Positions 10,026-21,778 are shown, numbered from the stretch's first letter. The stretch: 64,000 bases of DNA from Trichostrongylus colubriformis (GCA_963978905.1 OZ022256.1:38860001-38924000), one strand, 5' to 3'. Translations and numbers: made by a program. Notes: a model not told the origin generated them from the sequence alone.

Positions 10026-10983
10026 CAATACCAGAAGTGCGAAAATTTAATGAGCCTAAAGCACATATCCTTTCCTACAGATCTGAGGAGAACCCATCGC
10101 ATTACCTACTGCACTATCTACTATCTGGAGCAGCCTTACTTTGTGGAACGGTGATAGAACTTCATGCATTTTCGGGTGATTTCGCTAGCTTTCATCATTC
10201 TTAGGGCCGCTCTGAAAAATTGCGAAAATGAGTGTGTCAAAACTGTGCTCCATGCACTGTCCTCATATGATGCAAAAATTGTTTCCTATTTGAGAAACTT
10301 TCCGCGTAAATGTGACACTGCAATTTGCCGTAGAATGTGGTTATAACGCCTCGTGTCAACCTCAAGCCTTTCCCCTCATTCCTTTGCGTTCCTGCCGTTG
10401 GCTGGCTTCGTTGTGAGTCGCGCCATGCATGTTATCAGGTTAACGGGTACACTATTACTGTGGTCGTTGGAATTGTGAACTGTTAACAAGGTATTTAGCA
10501 CCGACCTCGCATCTCAGCATAAGTAATGCGCGTTTATTTGCAGAAGTTGGCGCATTGTTCACAGTCCACAATTCGTGAAGGGCAGAAGGACAGCTTGCCC
10601 TCTAACTCTATTTAGCTTTTGCTGCGCTCTTCTCTCTACAATATCGTCTTGAGCACTTATTCTAAAAATTTGTGTCACCTTGTTTCTTACTCACGGGTTG
10701 CCGCTTTCTGTTTTATCGAGTTTTTCAGTGAAAAGTGATTTAAATACTAGTTATGGATTCGAACCCAGTTAGTCATTTTTATCACATCTCTCCTTTACAC
10801 TTTGGACCCTCAGTCTAAGAAATTCCATCGATCACTACCTAACAGTTACGACCCCCTCCCCCCCTCCCTCCCAGCGGACCAAATAGGACGCTTGTTCCCA
10901 GTTCATGATTTTTTTCGATTTTTTTGATTTTTTCTCAGAATTTCATTACTGTGAAAATAGCTAATTTAAGAACTAATTTCTAG
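10026..10983. other. Unassigned sequence upstream of MAN1-like exon
   Basis: Mostly non-coding. A segment at about 10414-10447 (GAGTCGCGCCATGCATG followed by 'atcaggttaa') matches the insert within the mariner at 63759-63786. A perfect GGTTCGAATCC box on the minus strand near 10745 is not part of a foldable tRNA. Poly-C and poly-T tracts (10855-10935) precede the exon. Confidence 0.4.
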
Positions 10984-11153
10984 GGTTGACGTGGACGGTA
11001 TCAGGCGTGCTCTCAGAGAGAAGGTCTACCCGGTGGTGCCGCTGCATATCGGTGTTGAAATGAAATCACCGGAGGGTGTCGTTTTCATGAAACTCAAGAA
11101 TAAGGACGATGCGAAGGACGCCTTTACTGCTTTACATGGGGATTGGTACAGCG
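10984..11153 (+). CDS. Exon of a MAN1/LEM-family protein (RRM/UHM-like domain)
   Basis: The exon is bounded by TTTCTAG at 10977-10983 and a GT donor at 11154 (GTACGCC). It is 170 nt, entering with one base of a split codon and leaving in phase 1. The encoded peptide reads VDVDGIRRALREKVYPVV, then 'LHIGVEMKSPEGVVFMKL', then 'DAKDAFTALHGDWYSG'. The pattern HI-V...S-EG-V--K...A--AF-ALHG-W--G matches my recollection of the C-terminal RRM/UHM-like domain of MAN1 (LEMD3), an inner nuclear membrane protein that binds SMADs and chromatin. The match is by eye. In-frame stops just upstream (TAA at 10967) confirm that the frame opens only after the acceptor. A possible next exon follows the strong acceptor CTTTTTTTCAG ending at 11249, but its translation does not match the family. 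Other exons were not located. An unrelated UHM splicing factor is the main alternative. Confidence 0.5.
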
Positions 11154-11999
11154 GTACGCCATGCTTTCTCATTTTCCTTTTCTGAAACGCAGAATAGCGA
11201 TGGAAACATACTTTATGTTTCATTATCTTTATCTTTTACTTTTTTTCAGTTGACCGAGATTTTCGATTTTTTGTGGTGAGGTGGATTAGAGTAGCGATTT
11301 TAAGGTCAAGGCTGAGAGAAATCTTCTCACCGCTATGGTGTGCCGCTGTCGCTTTTTTTACCGATCCCTCAAGGATGTAGTGCAAGTGTTCTTGGATATT
11401 CATCCCATGTGTTTTCGAGTCCAAACTGGATGAAAACATGCTTTTTGAATCCTAACTCATAAGAAACATCAAATCTCAATAGTTATGATACGGTTTGACT
11501 ATTATAACGCTTTTAGATAAAGGAATGCTCTTCAGAAACAATTTCTGCGTAGTAGTTGACTATTCTGGGCACAAATGCACCATCCATTTCTGATTGAAGG
11601 CGATGGCGCGATCGTTGGCACTTCAGACTCCATGTGTTCAGATTTTCAATCCCTAGTCTGCTATTTCATAAGTTATTGCGTCTAGGTCGGTATAGCGCTC
11701 AGCCTTTCTCATTTTTTCGAGTTAGTTATAAGTGGATGATCTGAAGCTTGTTTTTTAGCGCTCTCTCTGTTCGTGTGGTTTTTTTTAGTTCTATCCTCCC
11801 CGTTCAAAAATCGCGAAAAATGCGAAGTAGCCTATTGAAATCGCGTAACTGAAGAGAATTAGGAGATCTGACATTATCTATGGATACACGTGCCAGTACA
11901 TCGACTTTCATAATTTCAGTGTATGGCTGTGCTGTTTTGGAGATGCCGGATGGGGCAAATTCGACAGATTGCGGAAAATGAGAGTAGGGGTGCTCAGCG
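11154..11999. other. Probable intron or intergenic sequence after the exon
   Basis: A consensus 3' splice site (11239-11249) follows the donor at 11154 by 96 bp, a normal nematode intron length. The frame it opens runs about 43 codons without family similarity. The rest is AT-rich with no recognisable element. Confidence 0.35.
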
Positions 12000-12250
12000 G
12001 TGTAACGATAGAGAAAGAAAGAATAAAAATAGGGAAAACTCGAAACATAGGAACACAAGAACTCCCTTCTCTTTCGCGCTCCTCCGTGTGATTAGCTGGG
12101 GGTAGACTGCATAGAGGCGGAGAGGCTTAATCAACCGGCCGCGAACGCTGTCCGGCCTTCCCCGGTAACGCTGCCGGAGAACGCGTTTCACTGCGGCTCT
12201 CAGTGCTGCGGCGTCGTGATGAGACTCCAAGCCGCGCTTTTCCAACGTCG
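12000..12250 (-). repeat. Dispersed repeat R2, minus-strand copy
   Basis: On the minus strand this carries 'AAAGCGCGGCTTGGAG', 'cacgacgccgcagcac', a GCCGGAC segment and 'GCGGCCGGTTGATTAAGCC'. The same order is found at 18580-18870 and 20520-20790. It lacks the upstream 'AAAGGCACCAGTAGGG' part present in other copies. GC content is well above the flanks. Confidence 0.6.
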
Positions 12251-14559
12251 CTACTCATAACCTCTTCTTAGCTGGAACCTTGTTTTCAGAGAGCATGTGT
12301 TTGTCTGACATTCTCCTTACCCCATGCAGTACCTTTGACGCAATGTGCACCGCAGCCATCTACGATATGTTGTATATTACGTAATTATTGGAAAGGTATG
12401 GGGCCGTTCAATTCAACCTTTTTGGAAGTCGAGAAAGGATTTGATAATTTAACTTCTTTGGAAGTCAAGAAAGATTTAATGTCCGTCCTAAGATTAATTT
12501 TTTTGACATGCGATTTCTGTTCGACAAAGTGAGCTATAAGAGCAAAATAAGTGGCTCTAGGGTAATTTAGTACCATACGTTAGTAAGGAGAATGCCTAAG
12601 CAGATATCTCCAACTTTATTTGGACTTCGTCCAGAAGCATTGCCACACACGAAATGAATTTTGTTTCGTTCTTTATTCAACTGATTAGCGACACTACATA
12701 TCCAGTTGTTCACGGTGGATTTACGCCTGGACATTAACATAAGGAATCCAGGAAAAGCAGTACAAAACTCTTTCGTTTTCTTTTAGAAGTCGATAAGCTC
12801 TTTTTTGGATAAACTTGGACAGTAGCTCTTGGAAATTGTAATTATTAGAATAGAGCCTGTGCGGCCTGTGGATTGCTTCCCACACAGTACCTACTCTCCA
12901 CCACCATTGACTGTGTTGAAGCCACGCAAAGGACCAGTGAAAAGTTAGGAGGAACAGGAGGCGACGTCTAGTCGTGGGTTGTGCTGTTCCATGTCTATCA
13001 TATCAGCAAAAGAAACTCTCTTTGGCATGTCTCAGTACTGTCATCCTACAGCATCGGCTCTTGCCATGTCGTATAGGCGACTTCCGGATCCTTCTTGTGG
13101 CCCTGGCCAGTATCGGTAGTTATCGTGGGGTTGTCAATGTCTATTTGTCGTGGGGATTTCGATGTGTCTTTATTCATTAGAAAAACATTTTTGAATGAAC
13201 TGTGCAAATGCTGCACTATCAATAGTCAGACTATGCCCTCATCCATTGCATGGGTCCTGTGTGTAGCCTGGTTTTTGGACACGATGCCCGTAAGAAATGG
13301 GGCTCCACATCTTTTCCAAATTTATACGAGAACTCTTCGCATAATCGGTAAAATAACAGAGACAAGCACCGAGCTAATGTGTTGCTTAGCCAATAGGAAT
13401 GGCGAGGTAGATGCCACACTACCACACGGTTGGTCGGACTTGGCAGTTCATGCATTTTTACAGTAATAAGTCTAAATTAGTCTGGAGGTCAGATCCCTGC
13501 TCTTTTCAGCAATAAATGTAAGTGCTCCGAAATTCATGAACCGATCCAGCGAAGGAAGAGAATGTTCAGTGATAGTGCTTGAACAAGAAGTTGTAATGAA
13601 TTGTTCTGGGAGCCGTTACGAAACCGCAAACTGATATAGGTACATAGTGAACCGATGAAGCCATCTTTTTTGACAGTTCACTGAACGTACAGTGCACGAC
13701 AGCCGTACACGTACTACATCGCCACTCAGTTCACTTGTAAAACAATGAAATCGAACGTAGGAAAATTTAGCTTCCGAAATAAATCAGGTAAACACGTCCT
13801 TCTGCTATTGGATGGCAGCAGAGGCGGAATTTATGAAATCTCTTTCGAATCAGACAAATACTCGTGCCGTCTAATGAAAAATGGTTTCTCCTCATAAAAA
13901 ACCAGCCATATTCGTATACAAAATTCAAGGTAGTAGACGTTTCTTATAGCGCAACAAACATGGCCTTTGAACCTTTTTTGTACACTTTGTACACTTACAT
14001 TTTCACCCTTACATTTTTCGTACACTTTACCACAAACCACCATTTGCCGTTCTCAACCTCATAGTCGTGTACATCTATCTAGCCGTCTACTTTATTAAGA
14101 TGTTTGTGAATTTCATCCATCTGCTTCCTCAATGTGCGTCGAGCTTGTATCATAATGTATTTTCATAAGTACATCGGCTTAAATGGCTTTTTACATGGAT
14201 TTTCAAGCCGTACGCTGTTTTACACTCGTTCCAGTTCTCTATCGATTTTGTTTTTTTTTCTTCAAACCTAATGAAACGACGCAGCAATCTTGGCTACCAT
14301 GAAAGCAATTTTTCCTTGTCGTCACATTAACAAGCATGCACCATGCAATCAAGTGCGGACAGTGCCAGCATGGATCGTGGAACTTGTTTCCATACATATT
14401 TTATGTTTCCTCCGGTGTACATCTACTTCCATTCATATCGGCAACCGATCGTTGCTGGTGCAGCACAACTTCGCTACCAGTGCGCTGGCGTGCATGGACT
14501 CAAAAAGTTGAAACCAGTGGTAAGGATGGCTCAGGACGAGTGTGAAGATCAGTGAACAT
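12251..14559. other. Unassigned sequence
   Basis: No coding region is supported. A local imperfect duplication around TTGGAAGTCGAGAAAG lies at 12420-12480. Open frames of up to 123 codons (13095-13466) have unbiased composition, overlap frames on the other strand and have no recognisable domain. Confidence 0.4.
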
Positions 14560-14810
14560 GAAAATTTAGGTGCTTAGAAGTACGAAAGTCACGAAAAAAC
14601 GGGTGAAACAGTCAAAAAACCAGAGAAAAAGACCACTCTTTTCGTCGTTGATTCCAGGTTGAGTCAAAACAGGTGACAGGATAGGGAGAGCCTCTCCTCC
14701 ACAGCTCCAGATTCCTCATTCACCAAATCCGGCATATTTAGTTCTCTCAGACCCCGAACTTTCATTTGAGTGAATCGTTACGCCCAGTATCACTGTCTTT
14801 GAGTCGACCA
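14560..14810 (+). repeat. Dispersed repeat R3, copy 2
   Basis: Shares 'tacgaaagtcacgaaaaaac', CAAAAAACCAGAGAAAAAG, 'cgttgattcc', 'CTCTCAGACCCCGAACTTTC' and 'ATTTGAGTGAATCGTTACGC' with the copy at 42950-43200, and the middle part with 8620-8800. Class unknown. Confidence 0.55.
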
Positions 14811-15298
14811 TCTACTGCAAAAGAAGGTGAATAAACTGTCATATCATTGCAGTACCTTTGATAATACATTACCAGACCTCGTAGTGTTCCCACTATTTTG
14901 CCACAATGATTCTATTGCAGGATGGGGATGAGTGTGTGACTTATATATGTAGATCACACAACCACAGAGCCCAGAGTTGTTACATCGTTTTGGAACAAGC
15001 ATATCGCTTCGATTCGGGAGAAACATATGTTTCGTGTTGAGGAGTTCTATCTTATCCTCAGTAAATCACTAAATAAACGCATCGGTAGGCATGAATGAGG
15101 GCATTCAAATATATTATATACACTTATATGTACGCTGTAATGCGCCATAGTCAATATTTATTGCATGAATTTGGAGCTCGTATCAATTTTTCAACTTCCA
15201 AATTACAATTCAGAAATTAAAAGCTCAAGTGAAAATGAGCTCTGGTGTCGGTGTTTACTGTTAGTGACGTCTCCATGTGTGCGCTGTAGTTTGAAATA
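14811..15298. other. Unassigned sequence
   Basis: AT-rich, nothing recognisable before the mariner terminal repeat at 15299. Confidence 0.4.
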
Positions 15299-15955
15299 TT
15301 AGGTTGAACCATTATTTGTGTTGCACTTTTATTTATCTTGGGGGAAACTGTGGAAACTACTGGAATATTTGGTAGTGGGGGTATATAAAGCGAGTGAAAA
15401 GTACCACTGATTGATACATTCATATTCTCTATGGCTTCAACTAGCAGTGAATCTACGACGATTCCGCGAGAGGCCTCCGGCTCCTTCTACTTCACAGTCA
15501 GCCTCAGCACGCAAGGCTCAGTAACCTGGTCACTGGCGACGAGAAGTGGACCCTCTACGTCAACTATCACCATGGTTGGCAATGACTGAAAGCGGGTTAT
15601 AGTGGAGATCCGACGTCAATGTGATCTACACTCGTAGAAGACCCTCTAGGCGTCTGGTAGTGCGCAACGGGCGTTATTGTCTGGGAGTTTTTGCCATTCA
15701 ACACGACAGTCACTGCCGATCTCTATTGCAGGCAATTGGACACCGTAGCTGCAAAACTTACCCGAAAAGGAATCATGTCTTCTTCCTCTACGACAACGCT
15801 CGCCTACATGTGGCAAAGTTGATGTGTCAGAAGAACTAGGACCTTGGTTGGACGAAGCCCCCCACCCACCGTATTCTCCGGACATGGCCCCTACTGACTA
15901 CCAACTATATCGACTTCTGAGCCACTTCCTCGACGGACGGCAGTTCAAAAAAGCC
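15299..15955 (+). mobile_element. Decayed mariner element with 3' end replaced
   Basis: The left terminus TTAGGTTGAACCATTATTTG begins right after a TA (15297-15298) and has the style of a mariner terminal inverted repeat. A TATA-like 'GTATATAAAG' lies at 15380. Transposase coding follows in broken frames (see 15526-15955). The right terminal repeat is absent: similarity stops near 15955, where sequence of repeat family R4 begins. Confidence 0.75.
15526..15955 (+). pseudogene. Mariner transposase pseudogene
   Basis: Mariner transposases (about 340 residues) cut and paste DNA at TA using a DDD triad. The first acidic motif is visible as LVTGDEKWTLYVN (first Asp codon 15538-15540), interrupted by a stop soon after. 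In another frame follow VIVWEFLPFNTTVTADLYC and 'QLDTVAAKLTRKGIM'. Then comes FLYDNARLHVAK with the second Asp, and after a further frame change near 15824, 'PHPPYSPDMAPTDYQLYR' with the third Asp. All three catalytic Asp codons therefore survive, but at least two frameshifts and a stop make it non-functional. The N-terminal helix-turn-helix portion seems to be deleted between about 15430 and 15526, because too little sequence separates the terminus from the first Asp. The C-terminus is cut at about 15955. Confidence 0.88.
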
Positions 15956-16062
15956 CCCCTCCCTCCATCCCTCCGGGGTTGGAATTGGCACCAGACTGGT
16001 CTGGGAGGATAAAAGCACTGACTTGTACATCGGCTGGCCAGTCAATCAAGTCGCAAGTCATT
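15956..16062 (-). repeat. Dispersed repeat R4, minus-strand copy
   Basis: On the minus strand this carries 'AGTCAGTGCTTTTATCCTCC', 'AGACCAGTCTGGTGCCAATT' and 'CCCCGGAGGG'. It is similar to 62450-62535 on the plus strand. It directly abuts the truncated mariner, so it either cut that element or replaced its end. Confidence 0.55.
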
Positions 16063-18579
16063 GTATAGGCCACATCATATTATCAGCCACTACGACTCTG
16101 AATGGAACTAGGATGTGCGGCGCATATACCACGAAGGGATTGACTAACGTCAAAAACTTTATCCCAGACTTTTATCCTTTTAGCTCATCTCGCGCTTGTC
16201 GCATCCCAGCACTGCTTCTTCTTCTTCCTGTCTTTCACCTAAATGTGCCTCTCATTGACTTTCTTCCCCATGATTGCCGAGATTCGACAGAAATTTGTAA
16301 ATCGTGCCACCCAAGAAATTCTAGCGGTCGCCATCTACTATAATCGCCCATGCCCACTGATTTCTAAGTAGCCAAATCTTGTAATCAGTAGTAGATTCAT
16401 CGTTACATGAAGCAAGCCCACTCATGGATGGCCTGGTCTCACGCTAGTCACCGAAACACTGCCACACAGCCATGCTTCATACAAAGTACACATAGCAAGC
16501 GGAGCTTGCTTCACAATCATCTTTTCACTTCCTTGACACCAATTCCTTTTTCATTACCATTAGCACATCCTATCATTTAATAGTACTTTCTCTCTTCCAT
16601 TATCCGTGCCCTTGGAATGGTGCCTTCCTTTTCGTCACAAAACACTGCATCATATGAAAAGAAACAGCTATGAAAATTCGTGTTTCTCTCCCTGTGCAGT
16701 CATGTTGTATTTCTTCATTACGGGCCGCATGCAAAGTTCCAAGCGGAAAAGTCGAAATCCAATCAAGAGAGGTTTCTCTGGACTCTCCACTATTATGCCC
16801 CGCGCGGTTAACGCGGGTGAAGCGCAAAGGTGCGGCGAGCTACGCAGTTTAGGAAGCAGAGCGAGATAGCGAAAAATTTTTCGTCCGTTTTGTTCTTCTC
16901 TTGGAATGCAATTTCCCGGTTAAATACACCGATATCGTGCGAGGGTGGAATCACAGAAATTCCTTGCATTCCTTTAATCTACATTCTGTATGTTTTTCTC
17001 GTCATGGTGTTCTGAACCACCCAAAGATGGTCATCACATTGCAGAATAAAGATGAATTGTTATTTTGGGAAGCCTCGCCTCGACCTACAAGCGCACTTTC
17101 AATCCATTTGAAACCACTGACGCACTAATGCGCGTCCCAGGCTTTTACTCCATGGCATGCTCCACAGAAAACTTTTTTTACTGGATTGTGGTTTCCGCTT
17201 GGGTGCTTTGCAGATCGACGAATGGGAAATGTGAAATGTCTATGAAAAAGAAAAGAATTCCAAAGAAAAAGAATCGTCCATGAAAAAGTAAAGAATTTGT
17301 TTTACCATTTTGTGATTGCGATGCGAAAATGTATATCACGGGTATTCTGTACACGAGTTCATGATCTTTGTTTTGATTTGTGTATACTGGGCGTGGTTTG
17401 CTGCGATTATAATCGCTGGTATAGGCAATCTATTGTATTCAGAATTCAGTCGCTCAATTTCCATTGGGAGATCCACACATCCAATGGATATCTTTCCACC
17501 ATGGTAGTCAAGATGACGGTACCAGTTTTCAGGTTTTTGTCGTTCCATGCCGTTCTTTACCCATCGCTGCATTGAGCATCTTTCCTCCCGAGCTTGTACG
17601 TGATATCCCCCTGATATGCTGTGGGATCCTCAAGCTTGTCTGAAAAGTCAAGGTGGCGCTCGACTTATTAACTACATAGATTTTGATTTCGTGGAATGCC
17701 AACTACCATTCCAAACTGCCTTCCAATGTTGGTAATGGTTAGTAGATGCCCACCACTCGGCATTTTACGGTACCCTTCGCGATATTTTAAAACATGTCGC
17801 TCATTTTTGGATGTGTTGCTCACTTACCAATGCTTGTTGCTTTTCTTCAGCATATGTGGGAGCAGAAGATCAGTAGATTGACATGATCTTCCGCTGCCTC
17901 GAAAATTCCCGCCATGTTAGTGAAGATGACGGTTAAGAAATCTTGAAGATTCATGTGGGTCGGAAGGTGCTCCATCCGATGCGAAACGCTCATGTCCCCT
18001 TTTAGCTCTCGCTGGCATTGCTACTGCGCTTATGCTGTGAATGAAGCTAATCGAACTGTGATGAGATTGGTTTCCAGATACGTTGCGTTGACTTTGCGAA
18101 AACAGAAGCCAATTGCGACTACGCTTTTGCTTCACTGGTTGCTTTCGATTGCTAGTCTAGCTCTGCGAAGAAGCTAGATTTGAAAATCTGAAGTATTCAG
18201 TTTTGATAAGTCTCCTCTGAATGACTGCATCTCTCTCTACAAGTACAACACGTGATAACATAATAATGAAGCGAAGGCGTGTAATGATCAGTGGTACTCG
18301 TTCAGTTCGAACTATTGAGGGATCGAATTCTTCCTTATCAATGGCAGTTTGAGCTTATCACCCCTTTCACCCCCTCAGGGGTCGATGAATGATACGAATT
18401 TGTTTAGGAAGAAAGACTCCTGTTACAATACATATTTCAGTTTCTACTTCGCTGCATTTTCTTATATTGATAGTTGGGCACGAGATCTCTAGTTAGTAGT
18501 TACAATACCATGATGCTGATGGGTCTGACAGGACAGGATCCCAAAAATCTTCTGATTCTGTGTGGTAGAGAGGTTTCCA
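16063..18579. other. Unassigned sequence
   Basis: No gene or repeat is supported across this stretch. A hydrophobic open frame at 17316-17507 has no splice context or homology that I recognise. Confidence 0.4.
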
Positions 18580-18870
18580 CTTTAAAGGCACTGGGAAGGG
18601 TAAGGAGAAAGTGAAAATAGAGAATTTATGCCTCTGAAAGTAATCTCCTACTTTAGAGGAGGTGATGTGTAGCGAAACTCGCTTCGAAAAAGCGCAGCTT
18701 GAGGTTTGAGCACGAATCAGCATCGAGGCGTGTCCGGTGTTGTGCAGTTCATCAGCAGGGGGATTTGCCGGCGAAAGCTGGACAACGTTAGCGGCCGGCT
18801 AATTCGGCCTCTCCACCCGTCTGTAATCTACCACGACTAGTGACGCAGAGGGACGCAAGACAGAAGCGTG
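18580..18870 (+). repeat. Dispersed repeat R2, copy at 18.6 kb
   Basis: Contains the ordered R2 landmarks 'TTTAAAGGCACTGGGAAGGG', 'CTACTTTAGAGGAGGTGATG', 'GAAAAAGCGCAGCTTGAGG', 'GCGGCCGGCTAATTCGGCC' and 'CTAGTGACGCAGAGG'. Same orientation as the copies at 19.2, 20.5 and 21.0 kb. Confidence 0.65.
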
Positions 18871-19169
18871 GTCTAAAAATAAATTAGAAAGCACAACTGT
18901 AAGGTAATGTTTCATCGCGTAGAGTGCGCCATGTGTGCCTGGCAATAGTATGCATAGTAGAAATAAAATGCTGATTCTTATGTTTACGTGCACGACATTT
19001 CAGCCTGAAGTTACGAACGTCGTTAGCGTAATCGCAAGATTCCAGATTCTACTTCTTCGAACACTTTCAGATGATACTCACAAATTGTATCATTCATTCG
19101 CTGTGATCACTCAAGTTCATTCCAAGTTCCTATATGTGCAGGCGAGGGTAGTAACGAAATCAATGAGAC
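18871..19169. other. Spacer between R2 copies
   Basis: Nothing recognisable. Confidence 0.4.
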
Positions 19170-19520
19170 CTGCGCGTCGCAACATAGAACTCCTGCGTCG
19201 AGGACTAAAAGTTAATGGCTCCTTCACCTCTTCATCAGGTTTTCGCTCGAGATCACTCAAAGGCACGGGGAGGGGTAAGAAGAGGGTTAGAAATGGGAGT
19301 AAATGTTCACTGAAAACAAACCCTTCACTTCAGAGGTGATATGTAGGAAACTATAACAATATTGAAAAAGCGCGGCTGGGGGTCTTATCACGATCCCGCA
19401 GCACGACAAATCGTTCTGCAAAGGGGCGCGGGGAATAAGGGGGTTTTCGGGTCTCTATTTCTCGATTTTCTTCATTATTCAATCTCGTTCTTCCTTTACT
19501 GTTACACTCTCTACTGTTAC
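19170..19520 (+). repeat. Dispersed repeat R2, copy at 19.2 kb
   Basis: Carries 'CTCAAAGGCACGGGGAGGGG', 'ATGTTCACTGAAAACAAACC', 'CACTTCAGAGGTGATATG' and 'GAAAAAGCGCGGCTGGGGG', then 'atcacgatcccgcagcacg'. The GC-rich middle segment seen at 20.7 kb is shortened here. Confidence 0.65.
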
Positions 19521-20459
19521 ATCCTACTTTTATACTCCACAGCCCGTCGTATTTACTCCTTCTTTCCCTCAGATTCTAGTTCATGGTATTCGTCTTTTGC
19601 TTCCTTTTTTTCCTTTATTGATTGTGAGACTGACATTTTCGTGCTCACATTTATAAAGTCATGCATAAGCAATTGAGGTTGCGTGATTGCCAGTACTACT
19701 TATAAATGCATGTCGCAAATTCCCTTGAGGTGACTGAAGTCACTTCCTTAGTTTTTTATATATAACCGCTGGCTTTCTCCCTTCTATAGCAGTTACAGGA
19801 ATTCTATGCGTTCTCATGGGATTTTATAATGCATTATCGTGAATACATATTTTTAGAATGTTTCGTGGTGGAAGTTTTCACTCTCGTCACTAGAGTGCGC
19901 TGAGAACTTAGTTCTGTCAAATAATCAGTTATTTGCCCGCAGAAGATGTGCAATCCATGCATCTCGGAATCATTACAAATGTACCACGTATAATACAACT
20001 CTTTTCGGAATTCAGATCTGATTTACCTGCTGATCCGTTAAAATCCAGGAACAAGTCAAACTATTTATCACATATTTCTGCAGGGTGAAGTGTGTGTTCC
20101 GTTTAAGCGAGTTCCTCAGCGTTGCGTGTCGAGGAGTTCACTACGGGAGACGACTAGACAAGCATTTCGCCAGATTTTGACACAAGGATTCTAGAAGTTA
20201 TGATCAAAAGCTTTGGTCTATGAAGAACAAAAAGCATTTTTGCTACTCTTAAATTTCATATTGTAGATTGGGATAAATGCTTCTTTTTATTCTACCCATT
20301 CTTTTAGGCTTTGGGGAAAGTTTCGGGAGGTTTTTGCGTCTTTATCTTTCTTTCGAGGACTTGAAATGCATATTTTTCACAGAGTACGTCCTATTTGATA
20401 AGCCAGGATTTTGCCAACTTAGTTCACTGTGTTCACCTCGTTTCGATGGAAGTCTGATG
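19521..20459. other. Unassigned sequence
   Basis: No gene is supported. An acceptor-like TTTCTGCAG at 20075-20083 opens a 42-codon frame, but it cannot be joined in frame to the donor at 11154 (a stop results), so no exon is called. Confidence 0.35.
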
Positions 20460-20900
20460 ATTGTCAATGTGCGAAATCGTGAAGCGTCGACTCGAATTCA
20501 CTATGCTTCCCTGTCACTTCTTAAAGGCACCAGTAGGGATAAGGGAACATTGAGATCTGGGAGTACATGTTCTCTGAAAACGATTCTTCTACTTCAGAAG
20601 AGGTCATATATGACGAAAATCGCATTAAAAAAACGCGGCTTGGGGCCTTATGGCGACCCCGCAGCTCGGCATGCCGTTATGCGGTATGCGGCCAGGGGAG
20701 TCGCCGTGGAAGGGCGGGACAACGATCGCGACCGGCTGTTTCAGACTCTGGCCTGTCTTCAGTCCACTCCGGCTAGTGACGCAGAGGACGAGAGAGAGAA
20801 CGAGGATTTTCGGGTTCCTATTGCTCGGTTTTTTCGCAGTTTTATGTCGTTCTTTATCTACTAATACATTGCTGAGCACCTCTACTTTCGTAATCCCCCA
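20460..20900 (+). repeat. Dispersed repeat R2, longest copy
   Basis: This is the most complete R2 copy: 'TTAAAGGCACCAGTAGGG', 'AGTACATGTTCTCTGAAAAC', 'ACTTCAGAAGAGGTCATATA', 'AAAAAACGCGGCTTGGGG', a GC-rich block with 'GACAACGATCGCGACCGGC', and 'CTAGTGACGCAGAGGACG'. A 195-codon open frame (20277-20864) runs through it, but the other copies do not keep the frame and it resembles no protein I know. Confidence 0.7.
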
Positions 20901-20974
20901 ATTTGCCAAATATACCCCTCCTTAATCGGGTGTCTTTGATCAGGAGTACGCACTATCAGGAGCATTGAAGGGAA

Positions 20975-21280
20975 CTAAAAATTGGAAGACATGTTTTCTT
21001 GTAAATGGAATTCGATTTCTGAAGAGATCATATATAGCGAAGAGCGCACCTTGGGATCTTTATGGTGGCATCATTTGGTTGCTTTTCGTGCTGCGCGATG
21101 CCAGAGTCCGAGTTCTGCAAAGGTGGGCAACTGCGGCTGGCTGGCTGAGGTGCTTCTGCGTTGGCAACCAGTTAGTGATGCAGGGGGTGCGAAAACACTT
21201 CTTCTCGTCCTATCGAGCTCTGACTGTTCCATCATGTTCCTTTTGTGCTGTTGCACTACCCAGCACCTCAGCTTTCATAG
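20975..21280 (+). repeat. Dispersed repeat R2, diverged copy at 21.0 kb
   Basis: Retains 'CATGTTTTCTTGTAAATGG', 'TCTGAAGAGATCATATATAG', 'ggatctttatggtggcatc', 'GCAACTGCGGCTGGCTGGC' and 'CCAGTTAGTGATGCAGGGG' in the R2 order. It lies immediately downstream of the longest copy and in the same orientation. Confidence 0.55.
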
Positions 21281-21778
21281 TCTGCGTTTGTATTCAATCG
21301 TATTTGTATTTGTACTCCACAAACGGCCGTAATTACTCTTGAACTACTCGAAATTACTCTTCTTGAGATAACGCTTCCGAAGATGGACGTGCACCGTTTC
21401 TTGTTATTCTGATGAAAGTGCCTTGATCAGCTCAAACTTTGACCACCTATCCCCAGTTCGCGGTTCATACACCCAAAGGCAACTTCCATCTGACTCTTTG
21501 TCTCCTCCTTTTGCAGAATTCGTTTTTGTCACTCCGTTGCTGCCAGACCAAATTAGGACTGATGACGTGAATTCCTTCAAAAAAGTCCCTTTCGCTCATT
21601 AGGAAATTGCTTAGAGATCCAAAACACGGTTGTGTTCTGAGAAAAGCGGATATCAGATAGAGCATAAGATTGTCTGTTCCTAAAATACAGTATATAGATC
21701 CAACTAACCGGATACGCTTTCAAATCAAGATCTATTTTGCAAACACGCAAAACCGGCCAAAATTCCACCTACAACCTA
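21281..21778. other. Unassigned sequence
   Basis: Nothing recognisable. Confidence 0.4.

Noticed and set aside
10740..10765. Perfect tRNA-like B box (GGTTCGAATCC) on the minus strand
   Set aside because: The T-stem has only two good pairs and no A box, anticodon arm or acceptor stem can be placed.
20084..20210. Candidate continuation exon for the MAN1-like gene after TTTCTGCAG
   Set aside because: Joining to the phase-1 donor at 11154 gives an immediate stop, and the peptide does not match the family.
20277..20864. 195-codon open frame, the longest in the window
   Set aside because: Half of it is dispersed repeat R2, whose other copies do not keep the frame; no recognised domain and no splice context.
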